A stretch of DNA of 6,072 nt. It comes from an uncultured Bacilli bacterium. Lineage in GTDB: Bacteria > Bacillota_I > Bacilli_A > RF39 > UBA660. The stretch covers positions 1 to 6,072 of the forward strand of contig CANQXB010000065.1 of assembly GCA_947627805.1 (NCBI GenBank), given 5' to 3'. Shown in pieces: positions 1 through 5,928 of this stretch (positions are counted from its first letter, which is position 1; each line of letters begins with the position of its first letter). The notes under the pieces were generated by a model. The model was not told where the DNA came from. It was given only the letters and a program-made list of their open reading frames with translations, and searched no databases. The position numbers and the translations under genes are program-made.

Positions 1-23
1 CTTTCTAATTAATTATTTTATCA

Positions 24-56
24 TAAGAAAAAAATTAAATAAAGACATTTTTCTTA
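24..56 (-). terminator. Possible weak AT-only terminator after the ligD-like gene
   Basis: A 9-base perfect inverted repeat, TAAGAAAAA at 24-32 and TTTTTCTTA at 48-56, starts inside the stop codon of the minus-strand gene. The stem is almost entirely A-T. The T run on the minus strand lies within the stem rather than after it, so this is not a textbook intrinsic terminator. It could serve this gene or an unseen convergent gene to the left, or be an accident of AT-rich sequence. Confidence 0.3.
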
Positions 57-1463
57 ATCAAAGAATCCTTCCCAAGGGTCTTTTCTTTTTAATCTTTTTA
101 GAGCCATATCGATGGTTATTTCGTTAGGTTTAACTTTATCTAGTTCTCTCCAAGAAATGGGCATGGAAACACTACATTTTTTTCTTAGTCTAATAGAATA
201 AGGAGCAACACTCGTTGATGTTCTAGTATTTCGAATCCAATCGATAAAAATTTTCCCTTTTCTTTTATTTTTTCTGATGTTACTTGTGTATTTATTAGGC
301 CATGTTTTTTCCATTAAAAGGGCAATATTTTTAGATGTTTCTCTAAATTCTTGCCAACTTAATTTCATCTTTATAGGTACTAAAATATGATAACCTTTAC
401 CCCCACTAGTTTTAAGATATGATTTTAAATTTAACTTATCTAAAATCATTTTTAAATCTTTTACTCCTTCTCTAAGTTTTTTAATGCTTAATTTTTCATC
501 CGGGTCTAAATCAAAGACCATAATATCGGGTTTTTCTAAGGATTTAATATGACTACCCCAAATATGAAATTCATAACTATTCATTTGAACTTCCGATATT
601 AATCCTTCTTCATTTTTAATATAATAATAATCTTCTTTTTCCTTTTCGCCATCTAAAATAATTTTTCCAATTCCTTTATTTTTATTTTCTAAATGTTTTT
701 TAAAAAAGATATCACCTTGGTAGCCATCTGGACATCTAATAGTACTAATAATCCTTCCTTCTAGAAAAGGTAACATTCTTTTAGCAACTTTATGATAGTA
801 CTTAACAATATCCATTTTGGTAACTTTAGGATTTTTAAAAATAACTTTATTAGGACTAGAAATTTCAATGTTATCCACAATATTTTTCTTTAAATTAGTT
901 TTAGTTTTGGTAATATTATTTTCTATTTCTTGCATAGTCCGATTAGTTTTAATACTTTTATTTAACTTTGTAATGTCTTTATATTCTAAATAATTATCCT
1001 TTTCTTTAATTAAAAGCCAAGACTCTTCATCATTAGGAAGTTTGATTAAAGTCCATTTACCTTTTAATCTTTGGCCATTAAGATTAAATTTGAGCATTTT
1101 AATATTAAAGTCTTTGTCTATTTTGGTAAGGGGTTCCCAGTAGCCTTCATCCCAAAGCATAACCACTCCTCCCCCATATTCTCCTTTAGGAATAGTGCCT
1201 TCAAAATTACGATAACTTAAAGGATGGTCCTCTACCATAATGGCAAGTCTTTTATCTTTAGGATTATATGATGGTCCTTTAGGTACAGCCCAACTTTTTA
1301 AAGTGCCATCCCATTCTAGCCTAAAATCATAATGGTCTTTTCGGGATGCATGATGTTGCACTACAAACCTTAATTTTTTCCTTTTTTTCTTTGGAACTTT
1401 TCCTATTGGTTCTGGAGTTTTTTGAAAATTCCTTTTTTTGTTATATTTATCTAAATTTGCCAT
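54..1463 (-). CDS. LigD-like 3'-phosphoesterase/primase-polymerase fusion without a ligase domain
   Basis: A 469-residue protein built from two of the three modules of bacterial DNA ligase D, the NHEJ end-joining enzyme that works with Ku. Residues about 30-160 are the phosphoesterase (LigD_N) domain, which trims 3'-phosphates and ribonucleotides at broken ends. It shows H38, H44, D46, R48, H80 and Y84, the same spacing as the Pseudomonas aeruginosa LigD active site. Residues about 200-469 are the archaeo-eukaryotic primase-type polymerase: DLD (D318, D320), SGGKGYH (S353, H359) and FID (D408), plus the conserved RCPDG and the DPWEGFF ending. Residues 161-200 are a lysine-rich linker with no KxDG ligase motif. 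The protein should therefore remodel or fill DNA ends but cannot seal them; a separate ligase is inferred. The start is supported by AGAGG at 1471-1475, 7 bases upstream. The first 30 residues are very basic, with a PKKKRKK run at 24-30. Neither Ku nor a ligase gene lies in the window. The domain calls are firm; the in vivo role is inferred. Confidence 0.93.
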   Translation of the reverse strand: MANLDKYNKKRNFQKTPEPIGKVPKKKRKKLRFVVQHHASRKDHYDFRLEWDGTLKSWAVPKGPSYNPKDKRLAIMVEDHPLSYRNFEGTIPKGEYGGGVVMLWDEGYWEPLTKIDKDFNIKMLKFNLNGQRLKGKWTLIKLPNDEESWLLIKEKDNYLEYKDITKLNKSIKTNRTMQEIENNITKTKTNLKKNIVDNIEISSPNKVIFKNPKVTKMDIVKYYHKVAKRMLPFLEGRIISTIRCPDGYQGDIFFKKHLENKNKGIGKIILDGEKEKEDYYYIKNEEGLISEVQMNSYEFHIWGSHIKSLEKPDIMVFDLDPDEKLSIKKLREGVKDLKMILDKLNLKSYLKTSGGKGYHILVPIKMKLSWQEFRETSKNIALLMEKTWPNKYTSNIRKNKRKGKIFIDWIRNTRTSTSVAPYSIRLRKKCSVSMPISWRELDKVKPNEITIDMALKRLKRKDPWEGFFD

Positions 1464-1650
1464 ATTCTTACCTCTTTTTTATTTTGAGATAATCTTCAAG
1501 TTTTATACTTTCTGTTTTTTTGAAAACTTCTTAAAATAAAATTTGCAATAATATAAAAAATGTTATAAGATTAAATTGGAGAGTAATAGATAATTATTAT
1601 GATAAAGAAAAATATTGGCCATTCCGAGCATTAATGGGGATTTAAGTCAT
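1464..1650. other. Intergenic region between the ligD-like gene and the tRNA terminator
   Basis: AT-rich sequence with no convincing gene. It must hold the ligD-like promoter on the minus strand, but I found no good -35/-10 pair: a TATAAA at 1502-1507 lacks a matching -35. On the plus strand a promoter-like pair lies at 1543-1569. After it come GGAGAG at 1578-1583 and a tiny frame of 11 codons at 1599-1634, whose spacing from that site (15 bases) is too long for confident translation. Confidence 0.5.
1543..1569 (+). promoter_or_regulatory. Candidate rightward promoter
   Basis: TTGCAA at 1543-1548 and TATAAG at 1564-1569 are separated by 15 bases (16 if the -35 is read as TTTGCA), with a TG one base upstream of the -10. 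No rightward terminator is visible before 1832. A transcript from here would cross the tRNA gene in antisense and could feed the E2-like/plsC operon with a leader of about 250 bases. The short spacer and AT-rich background make this tentative. Confidence 0.3.
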
Positions 1651-1674
1651 AAAAAAAACAATCATTACGATTGT
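1651..1674 (-). terminator. Intrinsic terminator of tRNA-Gly
   Basis: Read on the minus strand, ACAATC and GATTGT form a 6-bp stem (1669-1674 with 1658-1663) around a 5-base loop. A run of eight T (complement of 1651-1658) overlaps and follows the stem. It lies 15 bases past the tRNA 3' end and ends the tRNA transcript before the ligD-like gene, so the two are probably separate transcription units. There is no T run on the plus strand, so it should act in one direction only. Confidence 0.85.
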
Positions 1675-1688
1675 AAATAACTAAATAA

Positions 1689-1762
1689 TGGAGCAGGTGA
1701 TGGGAATCGAACCCACGTTAATAGCTTGGAAGGCTATAGTTCTACCATTAAACTACACCTGC
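1689..1762 (-). tRNA. tRNA-Gly (anticodon UCC)
   Basis: A 74-nt tRNA with all arms intact: a 7-bp acceptor stem GCAGGTG/CACCTGC, a D arm with GG in the loop, the anticodon stem ATAGC/GCTAT around loop CTTCCAA (anticodon TCC), a 4-base variable region, and a T arm GTGGG/CCCAT with the TTCGATT loop. The discriminator is U and the CCA end is encoded (complement of 1689-1691). It should decode GGA, and GGG by wobble. The gene is flanked by its own promoter and terminator, making it a single-gene transcription unit. It lies between divergent neighbours and nothing suggests an integration site. Confidence 0.97.
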
Positions 1763-1773
1763 ACATGTAAATA

Positions 1774-1801
1774 ATTATAACATAATATTAAAATAATTCA
1801 A
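1774..1801 (-). promoter_or_regulatory. Promoter of tRNA-Gly
   Basis: On the minus strand TTGAAT (1796-1801) precedes a perfect TATAAT (1774-1779) by 16 bases, and the -10 is extended by TG. The predicted start is about 5-6 bases before the mature tRNA, giving a very short 5' leader for RNase P. The site lies in the 69-base gap shared with the rightward E2-like gene, whose own promoter I could not assign. Confidence 0.7.
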
Positions 1802-1831
1802 TAAAAAAGTATTAAATAAAGGAGAATTTTT

Positions 1832-2668
1832 ATGGAAAAAAGAAAATTTGGTGACCGTAAAGATGCCAAAAGATGTCGTGACATTGGAGGTATGAGTCAA
1901 ATATTAATAGACTTAAAACCGCGAAGAAGTTTAGGAGAGTTATACATTTCTCAAAAAATGGATGTTACTTCTTTAGTAAATTATATGAATGCTAAAACTA
2001 ATGCAGACCTAACTTATTTTCATGCTTTTTTAACTCTTTTTGCGAAAGTTATGTATAATCGCCCTCTTTTAAATCGGTTTGTTTCTAATCGCCATGTTTA
2101 TGAGCATAAGGACATTGTTTTATCTTTTGTAATGAAAACGGATTTTCTAGATAATTCGAAAGAAATAATGGTTTTAATTCCTATTTTAGAAAATGATAAT
2201 TTAACTACTATTAGTAAGAAAGTTAGTGATAAAGTTAATGCTATTCGCAATAGTAATGATCGAGGTATGGGAGCTAATAAAGCCATTCAAATTTTAGGTA
2301 AGCTTCCTAATATTTTAAGAGTGCCTATTGTTTCTATATTTAAATTATTAGATAAATGGGGAATTTTACCAACTTTTCTCATTAAAGATAATTTATATTA
2401 CAGCAGTATGATTGTCTCCAATTTAGGAACATTTAAAACCGATGGTATTTATCATAATGTTACGGATTTTGGTACTTGTTCCGGAATTATAACGATTGGT
2501 GAAATCAAACAAGAAGGCCAAAAATACTATTGTGAATTGGGTATTTCGATGGATGAAAGAATAGCTGATGGTTTTTATTTTATAAAGTCTATTAAACTAA
2601 TGCAATATATTTTAAATAATCCTAATCTTTTGGATGGTGATGTAAGTGCCAAAGTCGAAGAAAAATGA
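1832..2668 (+). CDS. Stand-alone E2-type acyltransferase-fold protein (catalytic His replaced)
   Basis: A 278-residue protein that resembles the catalytic domain of dihydrolipoamide acyltransferases (2-oxoacid dehydrogenase E2) and chloramphenicol acetyltransferase. Visible marks are the N-terminal strand-helix region (about 33-90), the SNLG motif at 196-199, the TIGEI strand at 221-225 and the C-terminal DERIADG at 241-247. The family form of this last motif is DHRxxDG, whose His is the catalytic base; here it is Glu242. There is no lipoyl domain, no E3-binding domain and no E1 or E3 gene nearby, so it is unlikely to be part of a dehydrogenase complex. A hydrophobic stretch at about 152-184 suggests contact with membrane or lipid. 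The start is supported by AAAGGAG at 1818-1824, 7 bases upstream. It overlaps the plsC-like gene by 23 bases, so the two are co-translated. A role in lipid or acyl metabolism is inferred only from that pairing; the substrate is unknown. Confidence 0.85.
   Translation: MEKRKFGDRKDAKRCRDIGGMSQILIDLKPRRSLGELYISQKMDVTSLVNYMNAKTNADLTYFHAFLTLFAKVMYNRPLLNRFVSNRHVYEHKDIVLSFVMKTDFLDNSKEIMVLIPILENDNLTTISKKVSDKVNAIRNSNDRGMGANKAIQILGKLPNILRVPIVSIFKLLDKWGILPTFLIKDNLYYSSMIVSNLGTFKTDGIYHNVTDFGTCSGIITIGEIKQEGQKYYCELGISMDERIADGFYFIKSIKLMQYILNNPNLLDGDVSAKVEEK
2636..2641 (+). promoter_or_regulatory. Ribosome binding site fixing the GTG start of the plsC-like gene
   Basis: GGTGAT, complementary to the 3' end of 16S rRNA, ends 4 bases before GTG at 2646, inside the last codons of the E2-like gene. 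The next in-frame Met (residue 86) lies beyond the catalytic motifs, so the GTG is the only sensible start. This gives a coupled, overlapping arrangement. Confidence 0.7.
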
Positions 2669-3233
2669 AAATTATCTATTTTATAATATTATTTCTAAAT
2701 TGATTGTCTTTTTGGGTAATCTTTACTTTGGTGGTAAAGTTATTGGCCAAGAAAATATTAAGAAAGGTAAATGTCTTTTAGCGGGTAACCATACAAGTAT
2801 ATTTGATTCCTACCTTTTATTTAAATCTACAAAAAGACCTATTCATATTTTAGGCAAAAAAGAGTTATTCGATGGCCCTTTTGGTTTTATCTTTAAAGGT
2901 ATGCATTTAATAAGAGTCGATAGACAAAATAAAAAACATCATGTTAAAGAAGAAGTAGGAGAACTCCTTAATCATGATAAGATTGTAGCTATATTTCCAG
3001 AAGGTACTTTTCATAAAGAGAGTCTAATTTTACCTTTTAAACCGGGAGTTATTGCCTTTGGGGAAGAATATAAAACACCCATTGTTCCTTTTGCTATTGT
3101 TGGTAAGTTTAAATTTAGAAGTCATCCCCAAATTATTTTTGGTAAATCTATTTTTTTAGATCAAGTTAAAGAAGAAGACAAAGTAAAATATTTAGAAGAT
3201 ATTGTTAAAAATTTAATTATAAAAAATCAATAA
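2646..3233 (+). CDS. PlsC-family (lysophospholipid) acyltransferase
   Basis: A 195-residue protein of the glycerolipid acyltransferase (PlsC/LPLAT) family, which moves an acyl chain from acyl-ACP or acyl-CoA to lysophosphatidate or a related acceptor at the inner face of the membrane. Seen in order: a hydrophobic N-terminal segment at about 10-34; the catalytic HX4D box NHTSIFD with H49 and D54; the acceptor-binding block ending in IRVDR (89-93); FPEGT at 117-121; and PIVPF at 145-149. The residue after FPEGT, normally Arg, is Phe122, an unusual change in the acceptor-phosphate site. The length is near the low end for the family but all blocks are present. Translation starts at GTG, within the end of the E2-like gene. 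The last two bases of the stop codon lie in a bidirectional terminator, so this is the final gene of a two-gene operon. It could be the housekeeping PlsC or a specialised acyltransferase; the Phe and the partner favour the latter weakly. Confidence 0.92.
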   Translation: MPKSKKNENYLFYNIISKLIVFLGNLYFGGKVIGQENIKKGKCLLAGNHTSIFDSYLLFKSTKRPIHILGKKELFDGPFGFIFKGMHLIRVDRQNKKHHVKEEVGELLNHDKIVAIFPEGTFHKESLILPFKPGVIAFGEEYKTPIVPFAIVGKFKFRSHPQIIFGKSIFLDQVKEEDKVKYLEDIVKNLIIKNQ

Positions 3234-3267
3234 AAAACATCTAGTCTCCTAAACTAAATGTTTTTTT
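3232..3267. terminator. Bidirectional terminator between plsC-like and murE
   Basis: A 14-bp inverted repeat with one mismatch (3232-3245 with 3253-3266) surrounds the loop CTCCTAA. The outer part is A6/T7, so RNA from either strand forms a hairpin ending in a U run. It overlaps the last two bases of the plsC-like stop and ends 2 bases before the murE stop codon, serving both convergent genes. Confidence 0.9.
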
Positions 3268-3269
3268 AT

Positions 3270-4625
3270 TTAATCCATCATTTTTTTAACAATTTCGGCA
3301 TCATCTAAATGATATTTTGTATGACCAATTATTTGATAGTTTTCATGTCCTTTACCAAGGATTAAAAGAATATCTTCTTCTTCTAACATTTTAATACCTT
3401 TTTTAATCGCGGTTTCTCTATCATAAATAACTTCATAATTTGAACTTTTATTGTCTTTAATAATATCATTCATTATTTTTTCAGGGTCTTCAGTTCGCGG
3501 ATTATCGTTAGTAAAGATGACATAATCACTATTTTGCGTAGCAATATTACCCATTATTGGTCTTTTAAGTGGGTCTCTATCGCCTCCACAGCCAAGAATA
3601 GTAATTATTTTTCCTTTTTTCAGTTCATTATAAGCTAAAATTACTTTTTCCACCGCATCAGGAGTATGAGCATAATCAATAACAGCATAACCTTTGCTAA
3701 CTTTATACGTTTCACATCTTCCTTTAGGAGGATAAATATTTTTAGTCACTTTAATAACTTCTTCAATTGTAAAACCTAAATTATGGACAATTGCTAAAGC
3801 TACTAAATAATTATAAACATTAAATTTACTTGTTAAATTAGTAGTTACATTATAATTTTTATCTTTCCAAGAAAATTCTAGCTCAGTATGATTAGGGTAA
3901 ATTGTAGCCTTTTCAATTTTATAATCTCCATTATAACCATATGTTACATAATTTTTAAATACTTTAAATTTCTCGGAAGCTTCATCATCGCTGTTCAATA
4001 TCATTATTCCTTTTTCATTTAAATAAGTAGTTATTTTAACTTTTTCTTTTAAATAAGCTTCCATAGTTTTATGATAGTCTAAATGATCTTCTGTAAGATT
4101 AGTAAAAGCTCCAATGGAAAGTTTAAGACCTTTTATTCTTTCAAAAGATAAAGAGTGACTAGACACTTCCATAACAAAATATTCTATATTTTTACTTACG
4201 GCATCGAGAAGAATTTTATATAAAGATAAAATATCAGGAGTTGTATTATTTACTTCTGTTACTTCGTCATTTACATAATAGCCAATTGTTCCTAAATAAG
4301 CTACTTTTTTGCCTAAAGTTTTAAGAATTTCATAAGTAAGATAACAACTAGTAGTTTTACCATTAGTCCCGGTAACTCCCACAATTTTAAGTTTGTTTAC
4401 TTCCTTGCTATATTCTTTAACTAAAGCCTCTTTTAAATAAGCTTCACTATCGGGTACTTTTTCATAAGGGACACTTAAAACTAAATCTTTTTCGCCAATA
4501 ACTTTAATGGCACCATTTTTTATAGCTTCATCAATATAATCATGACCATCAACGGTATGCCCTTTAATAGCCACGAAAATTTGCCCTTCTTTAACTAATT
4601 TTGAATTTGTTTCATATTTAATCAT
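3270..4625 (-). CDS. murE: UDP-MurNAc-L-Ala-D-Glu:meso-diaminopimelate ligase
   Basis: A cytoplasmic Mur ligase that uses ATP to add the third amino acid to the peptidoglycan stem peptide. At 451 residues it has the three Mur domains. The N-terminal UDP-binding part carries TNSK (6-9) and IFVAIKG (16-22). The ATPase has P-loop GVTGTNGKTT (83-92), MEVSSHSL (152-159) and TNLTEDHLDYH (175-185), with K195 at the place of the carbamylated lysine. The C-terminal domain carries DNPRTEDP (374-381) and GKGHE (424-428). DNPR is the signature of meso-diaminopimelate-adding enzymes, whereas lysine-adding MurE has DNPA, so the wall is probably DAP-type. About 20 residues are missing at the N-terminus relative to E. 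coli MurE. No start codon lies further upstream before an in-frame stop, and AGGAAGTG at 4631-4638 sits 5 bases from the ATG, so this start is real. It stands alone, away from other mur genes, and is divergent from trpS. Confidence 0.97.
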   Translation of the reverse strand: MIKYETNSKLVKEGQIFVAIKGHTVDGHDYIDEAIKNGAIKVIGEKDLVLSVPYEKVPDSEAYLKEALVKEYSKEVNKLKIVGVTGTNGKTTSCYLTYEILKTLGKKVAYLGTIGYYVNDEVTEVNNTTPDILSLYKILLDAVSKNIEYFVMEVSSHSLSFERIKGLKLSIGAFTNLTEDHLDYHKTMEAYLKEKVKITTYLNEKGIMILNSDDEASEKFKVFKNYVTYGYNGDYKIEKATIYPNHTELEFSWKDKNYNVTTNLTSKFNVYNYLVALAIVHNLGFTIEEVIKVTKNIYPPKGRCETYKVSKGYAVIDYAHTPDAVEKVILAYNELKKGKIITILGCGGDRDPLKRPIMGNIATQNSDYVIFTNDNPRTEDPEKIMNDIIKDNKSSNYEVIYDRETAIKKGIKMLEEEDILLILGKGHENYQIIGHTKYHLDDAEIVKKMMD

Positions 4626-4669
4626 ATTTTCACTTCCTAATCTAATTATATTAAATAAGTATTTACTAA

Positions 4670-4698
4670 ATTATAACACAAAAATAGATAAGTAATAA
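4670..4698 (-). promoter_or_regulatory. Promoter of murE
   Basis: On the minus strand a perfect TATAAT (4670-4675) with an upstream TG is preceded by a weak -35, TTATTA (4693-4698), at 17 bases. Transcription would begin near 4663, giving a leader of roughly 37 bases with no visible regulatory structure. The -35 lies within the spacer of the opposite trpS promoter. Confidence 0.65.
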
Positions 4699-4713
4699 AA
4701 AATATGTTATAAT
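4685..4713 (+). promoter_or_regulatory. Promoter of trpS
   Basis: TATAAT (4708-4713), extended by TG at 4705-4706, follows TAGATA (4685-4690, four of six matches to TTGACA) by 17 bases. The inferred start near 4720 leaves a leader of about 17 bases before ATG, just enough for the ribosome binding site AAGGTGAT (4726-4733). There is no space for a T-box or any other leader-based control. Confidence 0.7.
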
Positions 4714-4736
4714 CTAATAAACGTGAAGGTGATAGC

Positions 4737-5822
4737 ATGAAAAATATTATTTTAACTGGCGATAGACCAACTGGAAAGCTTCATTTAGGCCATTATGTTG
4801 GTTCTTTAATAAATCGAGTAAGACTTCAAAATGAAGGTAACTATGATACTATGTATTTAATGATTGCGGATGCCCAAGCTTTAACTGATAATTTTGAACA
4901 TCCCCAAAAGGTTAGAGACAATGTTATGGAAGTTGCTATGTTTTATCTTGCCTGTGGAATTGACCCTCGTAAAGTTACTATTTTTATTCAATCCGGAGTT
5001 CCTGCTTTAACCGAACTTACCTTTTATTATATGAATTTAGTAACAGTTGCTAGACTTTATCGTAACCCTACAGTTAAATCGGAAATGAAATTAAGAGGAT
5101 TTGAAGAAACAATTCCTTCTGGATTTTTAAATTACCCTGTAAGTCAAGCGGCCGATATCACCGCTTTTAAGTCAAATATTATTCCTGTTGGGGAAGACCA
5201 ACTGCCAATGCTTGAACAAACTAAAGAAATAGTGCATTCTTTTAATCACATTTATGGAGAAGTTTTAGTAGACCCTAAAGCAGTTCTTCCAGAAGAAGAG
5301 TATGCAAAAAGACTTCCCGGTTTAGATGGTAAGTCTAAAATGAGTAAATCTTTAGATAATTGTATCTATTTAGATGATTCTAATGAAGTTATAAGTAAAA
5401 AAGTTATGTCTATGTATACAGACCCTAATCATATAAAAGTAGACGACCCTGGAAGAGTAGAAGATAATGCGGTCTTTATTTATTTAGATGTTTTCTGCAA
5501 AGATGAACATTTTAATAAATATTTACCAGCCTATCATAATTTAGAAGAATTAAAACAACACTACCAAAAAGGTGGTTTAGGAGACGTAACAATTAAGAAG
5601 TTCTTAACCAACATTTTAATAGAAGTTATAACCCCAATTAGAGAAAAAAAACAAGAACTTGAACAAAATATAGAGTATGTTTATAAGGTATTAGAAGAAG
5701 GTACTAAAAAAGCTAACTTAGAAGCAAATAAAACTTTAGAAGAAGTAAGAAGTCATATGGGTATTGATTATTTTAACAATCCTAACTTTTTACAAGAAAT
5801 GAAAGATAAGTTTAATAATTAA
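4737..5822 (+). CDS. trpS: Tryptophanyl-tRNA synthetase
   Basis: A class I cytoplasmic synthetase that charges tRNA-Trp with tryptophan using ATP. The 361-residue protein has the opening TGDRPTGKLHLGH (7-19), containing the HIGH-type box HLGH (16-19); the substrate-pocket stretch YPVSQAADI (133-141) with D140; GEDQ (152-155); and KMSKS (201-205). The C-terminal helical anticodon-binding part runs to the end, so the gene is complete. The TGDRPTGKLH opening matches the streptococcal-type TrpRS rather than the SGIQPSG type of Bacillus subtilis, from memory of those sequences. A strong AAGGTGAT site lies just upstream of the ATG. The protein contains no tryptophan. It appears to be transcribed alone from its own promoter, with only a weak terminator candidate after it. 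Confidence 0.97.
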   Translation: MKNIILTGDRPTGKLHLGHYVGSLINRVRLQNEGNYDTMYLMIADAQALTDNFEHPQKVRDNVMEVAMFYLACGIDPRKVTIFIQSGVPALTELTFYYMNLVTVARLYRNPTVKSEMKLRGFEETIPSGFLNYPVSQAADITAFKSNIIPVGEDQLPMLEQTKEIVHSFNHIYGEVLVDPKAVLPEEEYAKRLPGLDGKSKMSKSLDNCIYLDDSNEVISKKVMSMYTDPNHIKVDDPGRVEDNAVFIYLDVFCKDEHFNKYLPAYHNLEELKQHYQKGGLGDVTIKKFLTNILIEVITPIREKKQELEQNIEYVYKVLEEGTKKANLEANKTLEEVRSHMGIDYFNNPNFLQEMKDKFNN

Positions 5823-5854
5823 AATAAGATAATTTTTTAAAGACTTTATTTTTT
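5821..5854 (+). terminator. Possible trpS terminator (AT-only hairpin)
   Basis: AAAATAAG (5821-5828, overlapping the stop codon) can pair with CTTTATTTT (5844-5852) with one bulged T, and the T run continues to 5854. The stem has a single G-C pair, so termination may be inefficient. No better terminator is seen within the next 200 bases. Confidence 0.4.
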
Positions 5855-5897
5855 ATTTCATTTTTAATTGATAGAATATAATGGTATAACGACTATG

Positions 5898-5928
5898 TTA
5901 ATTTGGCGCGCACTGCCCGCCAAATTGG
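5898..5928. repeat. Isolated GC-rich inverted repeat (hairpin)
   Basis: AATTTGGCG (5900-5908) and CGCCAAATT (5918-5926) form a perfect 9-bp stem, extendable by two G-U pairs outside (5898-5899 with 5927-5928). Inside, past a C-C mismatch, are two more G-C pairs closing a 3-base loop. Fifteen of 18 bases at 5904-5921 are G or C, in sharp contrast to the surroundings. No T run follows on either strand, so it is not an intrinsic terminator. Confidence 0.8.

Noticed and set aside
1599..1634. 11-codon frame after GGAGAG at 1578-1583
   Set aside because: The spacing of 15 bases is too long for normal initiation and the peptide is too short to judge.
1619..1637. CCATT/AATGG inverted repeat
   Set aside because: Only 5 bp with a 9-base loop and no T run; such pairs are expected by chance.
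2098..2286. 62-codon open frame on the minus strand
   Set aside because: It lies wholly inside the E2-like gene, has no ribosome binding site, and its protein shows no recognisable motif, so it is a shadow of the real gene.
54..3233. Mycoplasma-type code (TGA as Trp)
   Set aside because: All 14 tryptophans in the five proteins are TGG, no gene has an in-frame TGA, and the E2-like gene ends naturally at TGA.
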